Shown: piece by piece, positions 55,601-64,000 of the stretch | Numbering within the stretch: position 1 is the stretch's first letter | Layout: the number at the start of each line of letters is the position of its first letter | Assembly (NCBI GenBank): GCA_009760855.2 | Contig: WPIO01000021.1 | Span: forward strand, 1,334,501-1,398,500 | Origin: Cristatella mucedo | Lineage: Eukaryota; Bryozoa; Phylactolaemata; Cristatellidae | DNA length: 64,000 nt | Direction: 5' to 3' | Translations under genes and position numbers: made by a program | The notes under the pieces: generated by a model | Database searches by the model: none | What the model was told of the DNA's origin: nothing | The model's input: the letters and a program-made list of their open reading frames with translations, nothing else

Positions 55601-58600
55601 TGATTTGCTGCTGCCATGCATAACTTACATCATTAACATGTCATTAGCCTCAGGTCATGCCCTAGCACGTTTAAAAAAAGCTGTAGTCAGGCCACTTCTC
55701 ATGAAAGCGACACCAGACCAAGAGAACTTAAGCAACTACCGCCCAATCTCCTATCTACCTTTCCTATCAAAGACACTGGAACGGGTCGTGGCGGACTAGC
55801 CAAACTCATATATCGAAACCTCACACCTAGCTAGTAAGTCCCAGTCGGGCTTTAGAGCTAATCACTCCACAGAGTCAGCATTGCTTAGGGTGTACAACGA
55901 CCTACTTAGGAATGCAGACATGGGTAGGGTGTCTCTGCTTGTTTTGCTCGATCTTTCGGCAGCTTTTGATACTATCGATCACAAAGTTCTTCTAAAGCGC
56001 CTCTCATCTCATCTGGGCATCACTGGCACTGCTCTGCAGTGGTTCAGGTCCTATCTCAGTTGTAGACTCAAGAGTATTGGCGTGAATAGACAAATATCCT
56101 CTAAGGTACCTCTGAAATATGGAGTACCTCAGGGCTCCGTGCTAGCTCCGGTTCTTTTCACGGTTTATACTCTCCCTCTTGCTGATGTGATTGCCAAGCA
56201 CAATCTAGGCTTTCACTTCTATGCGGATGACGCTCACTTGTACCTTTGCTTTGATCCCTCCCAGCCTTCGAGCACCTCAAATTCTCTCTACTCACTTGCC
56301 GCATGTATTGATGACACCTGCACATGAATGGCAGCACATTTTCTAAAACTAAACGATGACAAAACTAACTTACTAGTTATGGGCAAACCCAGTGCGATTC
56401 AGAAATTGGAAAGGCTGTCTCTCAAAATTGGCTCTGCCAGCATATCTCCTGTTGAATCAGCTCGAAGTCTAAGTGTCATATTCCAAAGCGACCTCTCGTT
56501 AGACGACCAGATCAGCTCCACAGTCAAATCTGCCTGTTTTTAGCTTCATAACATTGCTAAAATTCGGGCTTGTTTAGATAAGGATAGCACATCTAAGTTG
56601 GTCCATGCATTCGTGACATCCCGTCTCGACTTCTGCAACTCACTGCTTACTGGCCTAATAGCAAGTGCGATCAGGCGATTGCAGCTGGTGCAAAACTCAG
56701 CAGCTAGGCTTGTCTGTCGTGAGCTTCGCAGTTGCCACATGAATCACTGCGCGCCGACCTGCACTGGCTACCAGTCAAGCAATGGATTGACTTCAAGGTT
56801 TTGTCGCTCACTTTTAGGTCACTTCATATTTGGCACCAGCCTATCTCTCAGATATACTCCCCCATCAGGCCAAGCATCATACCCCAGCTTTTCGGAATCC
56901 AACAGTCTATAAATACCTCGTACAAACCTTAAATCCTTTGGAGACCGTGCATTTAGTTCGTATGCTCCCAAAGCCTGGAACTTCCTCCCGACCTGCGTCA
57001 GAACATCCCCTGACCTGACCACATTTAAAAGGATCTTAAAAACACACCTATTTAGCACAGCATTTAGGGGGTCCCTGTGATTCGTCCTTGATGTGCTTAT
57101 GCATGCTGACACTGTGCATGCAGCCACTAACCACATTTGCATTCTGACCCTGTGCATGTCACCCCTAACCATGTTATTCATCTTGTTTGTTTTTCAAGCA
57201 TGATTTTACTTACCATTCAATTGCATTTCCCTTTGCAGCAAATGTAAAGCACCTAGAGAGAGATCGAGTTCTCTGAGGATGCTTTATCAAGTGCATTATT
57301 ATTATTATTATTATTTTTAATATTATTCGAGACCGGCCTCAAATGACTCCAAGCGAGTTGTGGACCTCTACCTGACTTCTCCGAGATATCTTCGGGAATT
57401 TGTGTGCTGTTACTGTTTATCAGTTGTCCTATAATAATAATAATAGTAATAATGTACTTGATAAAGCGCCCCCAGAGAACTCAATCTCTTTCTAGGCGCT
57501 TTACATTTGCTGCAAAGGGAAATGCAATTAAATGATAAGTAAAATCATGATTGAAAAACAAACAAGATGAATAACATGGTTAGGGGTGACATGCACAGGG
57601 TCAGCATGCAAATGTGGTTAGTGGCAGCATGCACAGTGTCAGCATGCATAAGCACATCAAGGACGAATCACAGGGACCCCCTAAATGCTGTGCTAAATAG
57701 GTGTGTTTTTAAGATCCTTTTAAATGTGGTCAGGTCAGGGGATGTTCTGACGCAGGTCGGGAGGAAGTTCCAGGCTTTGGGAGCATACGAACTAAATGCA
57801 CGGTCTCCAAAGGATTTAAGGTTTGTACGAGGTATTTATAGACTGTTGGATTCCGAAAAGCTGTGGTACGATGCTTGGCCTGATGGGGGAGTATGTCGGA
57901 GTGATAGGCTGGAGCCATAGACTGAAGGGATCTAAAAGTGAGCGACAAAACCTTGAAGTCAATCCATTGCCTGACTGGTAGCTAGTGCAGGTCGGCGAAA
58001 AGTGGAGTAATGTGGCAACTGCGACGCTCACGACAGACAAGCCTAGCTGCAGAGTTTTGCACCAGCTGCAATCGCCTGATCGCACATGCTGGTAAGCCAG
58101 TAAGCAGTGAGTTGCAGAAGTCGAGACGAGATGTCACGAATGCATGGACCAACTTAGACGTGGTGTCCTTATCTAAACAAGCCCGAATTTTAGCAATATT
58201 ATGAAGCCGAAAATAGGCAGATTTGACCGTGGAGCTGATATGGTCGTCTAACGAGAGGTCGCTTTAGAATATGACACCTAGATTTCGAGCTGATTCGACA
58301 GGAGATATGCTGGCAGAGCCAATTTTGAGAGACAGCCTTACCAATTTTTGAATCGCACTGGGTTTGCTTATAACTAGTAAGTTAGTTTTGTCCTCTGATA
58401 TGTTACTCAAAACAGGACCTACTTATCATAAGGTGCACTGTCGTCATTAGTCAATGCCTACCGGCGGGCATTCTTTGGCGGGTCAGTAAGAAACTCCTTG
58501 CATCCTGCGTTTGCCCTACCGAAAGCTTGGTTATCAAACTATCGATTCGTAAGTTTAAAGCAATGATTAGCACTCGTTGCTGAATTGATATTACCTGCTA

Positions 58601-60398
58601 TTGACTAGGTATGCCTCCAGGTAGACAGCATGTAGCTGTAGCTAGCTATGCGTTTGCCGTCCACAAGAGGCCTTCTGCACGACGGCGCCCATTGTGCTAA
58701 GATTGAGTAATGACATCCTCTAGAGCGTGAGCTAAAGTCCTTTTGTAGCATTTCACCAGTGGGGGGGGGGGGTCGATGAAAGATTGTGTAGAAAAGGTGA
58801 GTGCGGTCAGTGAAAGTCTTACTTCTCAGGCAATTTCTTCGAGATAATTTATTTCTCTTAGGGTGCAATCCACGGCGTAGTAATATTATTTTATCATCAT
58901 TATTTCTAGGTGCACATTCGAACTCATGCCCATAGCAAGCCAACTAACTGATTTTCCTACAACGGTTTTATATCTCTTCTTGGAAGATTTTCCGGCAATA
59001 ACGAATTCAGCAATGCGGCAGTAATGACAAGCCAAACGATTCTAGAAGAATGTGATCCCAAAAAATCCCGGTTATTTGATGCAGCCGCTTGAAATGGCTG
59101 CTTAAAACAAAACTCGAGAGTCAGTATATAGTGCTCCTATGACGAGGCTCACATTAGAAGTTAGTTTAAAATAATGATCAAAGACGAGAGGCCATGATCA
59201 GTAAGAACGAGAGCCAAAAACATTCGCCTAGAGCAATTAACAATACCAAGAACTGTTGTTTATGGGCTGGCAGCCTGCAGATTAAGCTACAGAATTGTTC
59301 TCAGCTCAGGGGTAAAATGACCAGCTACTTTTTAGAGATAAGTCCTGGTGCGAAACCTGAATGCATATTTGAAATTACTTAACAAAGCTGCTGTCATAAC
59401 ATCTGCTGTGGTTGGAGTCCCCAGACCGACCACTCACACTGGCTGCAGCAATGCACAAAACCCGGAATGTATGAGCGGCTATTAACAGTAGTTGCAAGTG
59501 AAGAAAAGATAGGAAAATGCAGATCAACCAAAAGCCATCTGCAGAGAGAGCAAAATGAGTGCTCTTGACACACCCAACCGGGCGGGTGCGTTAGTGAGCA
59601 GGGCAGTCAAGAGCTTGTCGCAGCACTTGATTTGGTAGGCTGGCATTAGTTCAAGGTCTAGGCCTACCCCTGGGAGGCAGCAGCCTCGCAACCAAATACC
59701 CGCCACACCCGTGCAGGCAAAGCTATGAACTAATTATTGACTTTGAAGTGCCTATTTCTGAATCTGAACAGAAAACAGACACGAGCAGTTAATCTGGTAC
59801 CTCGTAACTATTTTAGTGTTACGCAAGAGTGGTTCGACTCTCGAAAAATTTACAATAAAATCATACTACATTACGTTTTCTTAACTATAAGATGGTATCT
59901 ACACCGTGCGGAATCTTTATACATCATAAATCTCCTATGCCAGAGCAAATTTGTAGTCACCATAGCGAATCTGCTTTCAGAAGCATTCACAAAAGCCCCT
60001 ATATCATCACAAAAAGTGCGTGTTTAGAATAGAAAATATGCTATTACCATGATCAGAGTGATTGCTATCCACAGTCTAATGATATGATAGGTAGATACCC
60101 GGTAAAATCAGTCAACAACATATATTTTCACTAGCAAACAAGAGTACTAGGACATAAACCTAACGAAGGGAGCCAAAGTGTGAAAAATGAAAAGGTTTTG
60201 TTGTAACTATTAATAAGGATGAATCATTCTAGTTAAATTACTTCTCTTGCAATGCGGTCAGCACTTACCTGTTGCAAAACTTTGGTTTAAGTATCCCACA
60301 GGAACAGTCATCATTGATTGGGATGGATTAGTATGTAACATTTGGTAACAATTGGTATGTAAGCTAGTTGTGGCAGGCTGCTGAACAGCATATGTCGG
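52347..60398 (-). CDS. Second MS4A-like gene, partial: last two tail exons (gene 2)
   Basis: Two exons at 60398-60269 (130 nt) and 52681-52347 (335 nt) join in frame to encode the final 154 or so residues. The tail is Gln/Pro/Thr/Tyr-rich (YAVQQPATTSLHTN; YTAQPPAPAFGQAQE) and contains APPPYHLY, a PPxY motif of the kind bound by WW domains. It ends TEYETQTDQL. The exon order, phases (0 in, 1 out, then last exon) and composition parallel the tail of gene 1, so I infer a paralogue in the same orientation. No membrane exons occur between 60.4 and 64.0 kb, so the front of the gene should lie beyond the right edge. The intron between the two exons is full of LINE copies. Confidence 0.6.
53055..53170 (-). 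mobile_element. LINE terminal 3' end only
   Basis: (ATA)8-like tail, perfect reverse-complement hairpin (AAAGCGCCCTCAGAGAACTT ... CTAGGCGCTTTACATTTGCT), then only about 25 bases more. It is in the intron of gene 2. Confidence 0.85.
53640..57325 (+). mobile_element. Near full-length LINE, endonuclease to (ATT)n tail
   Basis: The 5' region shared with the copy at 5.7 kb (AAATGCATTCCTAGAT) starts by 53980; the true 5' end is unclear. Endonuclease pieces: LNACLWNPRSMCNKP at 54240, SKNSIDLLALTET at 54310, LVYRPPGTKSSFISDLSDLI and LVMGDFNVH at 54550-54680. The linker has frameshifts and a C-run at 55081. RT: LPFLSKTLERVVAD at 55750, LDLSAAFDTIDH, GVPQGSVLAP and FHFYADDAHLYL at 55881-56320. The C-terminal region and 3' UTR lead to the tail at 57297-57320. 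Several stops make it inactive. It is antisense within the intron of gene 2. Confidence 0.85.
57430..58395 (-). mobile_element. 5'-truncated LINE, inverted partner of the preceding copy
   Basis: From an (AAT)n tail and hairpin through the 3' UTR and C-terminal region to TTAGTTTTGTCC at 58395. It shares private variants with the copy just to the left ([50 protein letters not shown]), so the two form an inverted pair about 110 bp apart. Confidence 0.85.
58396..60268. other. Gene 2 intron sequence, unassigned
   Basis: Includes a G-run at about 58758 and no recognised element. A 96-codon plus-strand frame at 59737-60027 has no family signal. Confidence 0.3.
60269..60398 (-). CDS. Gene 2 penultimate exon: Gln/Thr-rich tail
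   Basis: The acceptor is ATCTTTGTAG and the donor is a consensus GTAAGT; phase 0 in, phase 1 out. The 43 codons encode PTYAVQQPATTSLHTNCYQM and a stretch ending VGYLNQSFAT. The open frame is uninterrupted and matches the phase pattern of gene 1 exon 6. Confidence 0.62.
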
Positions 60399-61254
60399 CT
60401 ACAAAGATGGATATTTATCCATATAAGATGAACTCGTATTCTATTAGTGACTAAGACGGGTGCATAAGTATATGCATATATCATAGATGGGGCAAATTTG
60501 ATACAAATTTGTGCATATACCAAATATACAAAAGCTGTGGCAGCTGGACCCAGATAAAGAGCTCCCACAGAACTGTCTCTGAGAAAACTATCACTGCTGC
60601 CTAGTACTTCACTGGGAGAGGTGCGACTTCGTCGGGCCCTAATGATAGAGTTTCCTTTTGTACAACGTAGCATGGCAAGCAGAAGCTATTAGTCTGAACT
60701 AAGTTACTCGCCCACGTTCTTTATCTGGATTCAGATCATTGAAACTTCTTAAGTTGGGTTCATTGTGAATAAGTCTAGGTAAAAAGTAGTTCCCATTTAA
60801 TAAGATTTTAGAAGGCACTAGTTTAAAAAAGTAAACATAAATTTCATTGCAAATGGATGCTTTAGGCAGGCTGTGGGAACGATTGCGATTTCACCCAACC
60901 GTTTTACTTGGCCGGAAGAGTTTGTTGCAGGAATTAATCTCTAGGATTGTGGTTCCAATACCACTAGTTGGTAAGTTTCGACCAATTAAAGGCTAACCTG
61001 GGAGATAACTTCTTTACGTAAACACCTTTAGGGCAGATACTGTCTACATTAATACATCTTTAGTAACACTAGTCAACCATTTTTTTTTACAAAAGTCATG
61101 TAACTGAAATACAATTAGTCATTTCTTATCAATTTGTATGTGCTCAATACGAATACGATCAAATTGCAAAATTGACTCTACCTTTTTAATGTGTCTATCA
61201 CTAAATGCATGTCCTTAGTAGTATGAATATGGTTTATACCTGTAAAAACGGAGT

Positions 61255-62930
61255 CTCAAAGACTACTTCTTCGATTTCTTCACCTGTCTCTTGCAGAGCT
61301 GTTCGCGAGCATCTCTGGGGAGTGTCCAGCAGTGGTCAGCCAGCATTATAGTTGACACAATTCTCTGGTATCGTTGTTCCATTGTTCAGATATCTTTATA
61401 ATAACGTTCGCAATGTTCATCACCAACCATGTCACAGTTGTCAGGGAAGTAATATACATGGGAATGATGGAAGTGAATCTTCAGACATATATTCCAGCCA
61501 AGTTTCCGAGACTGTATCAGCATGTCTTATACTAGTTATTGGTAGTTTTGTGCCTCCACATTCGTGAGAAAGTTTTTAGACACTAAGCGAAAAAGCATTA
61601 CAAGCTTGCTTCGCATCATCATGCTGCAAATTGATGAACCGGTCATCTTTGAAGAACGATCGATTGAGAGGACCCACATAAACACCTTCTTTAATCTCTG
61701 CTTCACTGAGTAGAGGCAGTCTTATATGTGGGTATCGGAAAGCTGGTGATGTCCGGTCTAGGTCAATCACGAAGTTTTTCATCAAACCTAGTTTGATGTG
61801 AAGGGGTGGTAATAGGATTCTCCATGCCTCGACCAGAGCTGGGTGCTGGAATTCTTTTCTCCAACTGCTACATTTTGTCTGCAAGTCCATTACTTCCGCA
61901 ATTAGTGCAATTCCCTTGCTTGACCGTCCAACTCACATAAGAAACATTGATATTTTGTAAATCCTTGCTGCAGTCCCATTTGCCAGCTTTACTTGTTTTA
62001 CGCAACGGAATTTAGTAGCTGCGTTAAGTTATCGTATGTCTCTTTCATGTGGACAGCATGCGTTACTGGAATAGATGGAAGCCGGTTTCCATTGTGCAAA
62101 AGCACAACCTTAAGACTCAGTTTCGAAGAGTCTATAAAATTCACAATTATTGTGGTTCGCGATTGATTTGTAAAGCGTTCACGAGGCCCTCAATATCGGA
62201 GCAGAATCCTAAATTACTTTTCTTTCTGAAGGAAGGCTCTAAGTGCTAGTTCCGCTTTCGATACAAAGTATTTGTGACATCTTCATCGGGAAGATTCCAT
62301 TGTTGAAATCTCCATCCTATACACTCTGCCTTATTCTTTGATAAGTCAAAATCACGAATCAGGTCATTTGGTTTTTTCTGTGTTTTTCTGATGGGGTTGA
62401 TGATGTACCACAGTGAAAATCGGGATCGCTGCATGTTGACGTACCTGGAGAAGAACAGGTCGGCTGAACCTTGACCTCATCAGATGAATCAAGAGAATAT
62501 TCTGTTTGAGGTTTGGGAATAGGAAGTCGCTCACCACTTGGAACTGGTCTAAATATTGGATAGGCTATTCTCGACTTCTCTGCCTTCATTATTCCTCGGG
62601 AAAGAGGAGGAACCAAGCAGATGTAACAGTCATTTATGTGGTGGCTTGGCTCGCACCACACAATGGGAACTGCAAACCGTATTGACGGTCATTTGTTATT
62701 AAACCACTGTGAAAGTAGTGTGGTACATGTAGCACAGTATGTTTCCGGGGCCTAAGGCTGTTCTTGGTCACAAACCTTACATCCGAAGTAAAAATTATGT
62801 CTTTTGCACTTGAGAAGTGACAATTTCCTTTTGGTTGGAAACAATTTACTTCCCCACAAATATAGCAAACATTGTCCATGGTATTAAAGCACTTTTGAGG
62901 CTGTGCTGTTTCGTATTGCACCTCGATGAA
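61255..62930 (-). pseudogene. Decayed copy of a multicopy invertebrate protein family of unknown function
   Basis: Pieces follow one another on the minus strand. N-terminal CYICGE Cys motif (62870). GYLC-type stretch with CEPSHHINDCYICL and PVPSGERLPIPKP (62650-62510). DLSKNKAECIGWRFQQWNLP (about 62330). ILLPPLHIKLGLMKNFVIDL with LLSEAEIKEGVYVGPLNR (61820-61660). LKIHFHHSHVYYFPDN and GDEHCERYYKDI (about 61460-61390). C-terminal MLADHCWTLPRDAREQLCKR (about 61350-61290). From memory, this order matches uncharacterised proteins found in many copies in arthropod and cnidarian genomes, probably carried by a mobile element. In-frame stops and frameshifts show a dead copy. Confidence 0.6.
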
Positions 62931-63750
62931 TAAAATAATAAAAGTTTCATGTAAAAGTAGCTTAAACTGCCGCGCAAAAGTCTGAGCATATTGTATATGC
63001 TCAACCTCTCCAACCTATCTTGATGGTGTCAGCTTACGGCAGTAGCGGCCTGGCAGTTGTATTGCATTGCATCAGCAAATGACGAAATCAACTCACGGAT
63101 AATTTGGGCATGACGCTAATATGAAATAATACATAAGTCTAGGCTTATTTAGGATGGTGTTGCAGTCCTACTAGATACATTTACACGGTGAAACAAAGAA
63201 AATTAACTATATGAAATATCTTCAAAACGAGAGCCAATAAAAACGTTTTGTGATTTTATTCGTATTTAGTACACCTAGATACTAATGATTAGGGTCTTTT
63301 TAAGTCAGTAACGATTTCAATGCCAATAACGATTTCAATATTGACCGGTGTAAGTGAAGCATTAAACTGCTGCTACAGCTTTTAACATGTTTTTAGTATT
63401 CATTTAGCTACATCAGTACTATATAACCCATAATATGGCTATACGATTTCCATCAGGTTTCGACAATACTGCCCACTCAATAAGGTAAAGCGGCAGTTAG
63501 TACATTTTTTGTGATGCATGCGAATATTTGCCGATGGAGTGTCTCAAACACTCAAAAGTATTCAATAGCATGTTTCAACATTTCAGGGCAATTTTAAAGA
63601 CTTGTGCATTGTTTAGAAATCTCCCCATCAATAATTTTGAGCTTGAACACGAGTTATACTTATGAAAAACAAATTCTTGAGACATCACTCTCCGGGTTCA
63701 TCTAAAGTGCAGTGAAAGGATAATGTTGTGTGCATGAATGTGCACGTCTT
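62931..63750. other. AT-rich unassigned sequence
   Basis: No exon with membrane-spanning potential was found on the minus strand here, so upstream exons of gene 2 are not visible. Confidence 0.3.
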
Positions 63751-64000
63751 AAGCAGCGAACGACTTGGAGCACTCGTATGCAACCGTACTCTACAACGTT
63801 TAATCATCACCTCCAAAACAGACATTAATTCTAACAGGAACTTCCGTCAGCTGGGGCTCAGATACCGTGAGCTTCGACTGGCTAGCTTCTTTGCTCACAC
63901 CTGGAAGTAGGAATGCTGAGCTCCGATTGGCCAGCCAAGGTCCGGAGGGAGGGCCCCCAGCCTAGTACCCGGAGATAACATTAAGGAGCTGCACTGGCAT
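63750..64000. repeat. Second copy of the 48.6-kb dispersed repeat, cut by window edge
   Basis: TCCGATTGGCCAGCC, GGAGGGAGGGCCCCCAGCCT and the following AACATTAAGGAGCTGCACTGG parallel 48777-48860. Confidence 0.55.

Noticed and set aside
57567-57920. 117-codon plus-strand frame repeated at several LINE ends ([15 protein letters not shown]...)
   Set aside because: It is the reverse strand of the LINE 3' UTR and C-terminal region; its recurrence reflects copy number, not function.
910-58395. Retroviral or LTR elements
   Set aside because: No long terminal repeats, protease or integrase motifs were seen; the reverse transcriptase belongs to the non-LTR type.

Overview
The window looks like nuclear DNA of an invertebrate animal. 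Its genes are split by introns with GT..AG borders, and most of the sequence is old, interspersed transposon debris. Non-LTR retrotransposons of the CR1/L2 type ending in (ATT)n tails dominate. There are also tRNA-derived SINEs and remnants of hAT, Tc1/mariner, pogo-like and MULE DNA transposons. There are no operons or bacterial-style gene packing. I cannot name the species. The element types and the MS4A-like genes would fit a marine invertebrate, but that is inference.

Two host genes can be supported, both on the minus strand and apparently paralogous neighbours. Gene 1 (coding 33231 down to 10715) has eight coding exons that join in one frame to a 400-residue protein. It has four membrane segments in the arrangement of the MS4A/CD20-like family and a long Gln/Pro/Ala/Tyr-rich cytoplasmic tail. 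A possible 5' non-coding exon and CpG-rich promoter region lie near 37.4-37.5 kb, and a likely poly(A) signal lies at 9.9 kb. Gene 2 is cut by the right edge. Only its last two tail exons (60398-60269 and 52681-52347) are visible. They use the same intron phases as the tail exons of gene 1, and the encoded tail carries a PPPY motif.

Layout: 0.9-9.4 kb is a LINE graveyard with a hAT transposase relic. 9.9-37.5 kb is gene 1, whose introns hold SINEs, LINEs, a MULE remnant, a pogo-like remnant, microsatellites and two unexplained same-strand open frames. 33.6-36.5 kb is a rearranged LINE with the best preserved reverse transcriptase of the window. 37.5-47 kb is mostly unassigned, with a CpG-rich stretch at 43.2-45.5 kb. 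47.3-51.7 kb holds a second MULE remnant with tandem arrays, broken by a LINE, and next to a Tc1-like pseudogene. 52-60.4 kb is the 3' part of gene 2, its intron occupied by a near full-length LINE and an inverted partner. 61.2-62.9 kb is a decayed copy of a multicopy invertebrate protein family.

The most interesting signal is the MULE pair. At both loci a C-terminal transposase fragment runs straight into arrays of units about 164-173 bp long that contain an orientation switch. This suggests a Mutator-like element whose terminal region is built from nucleosome-sized tandem repeats.
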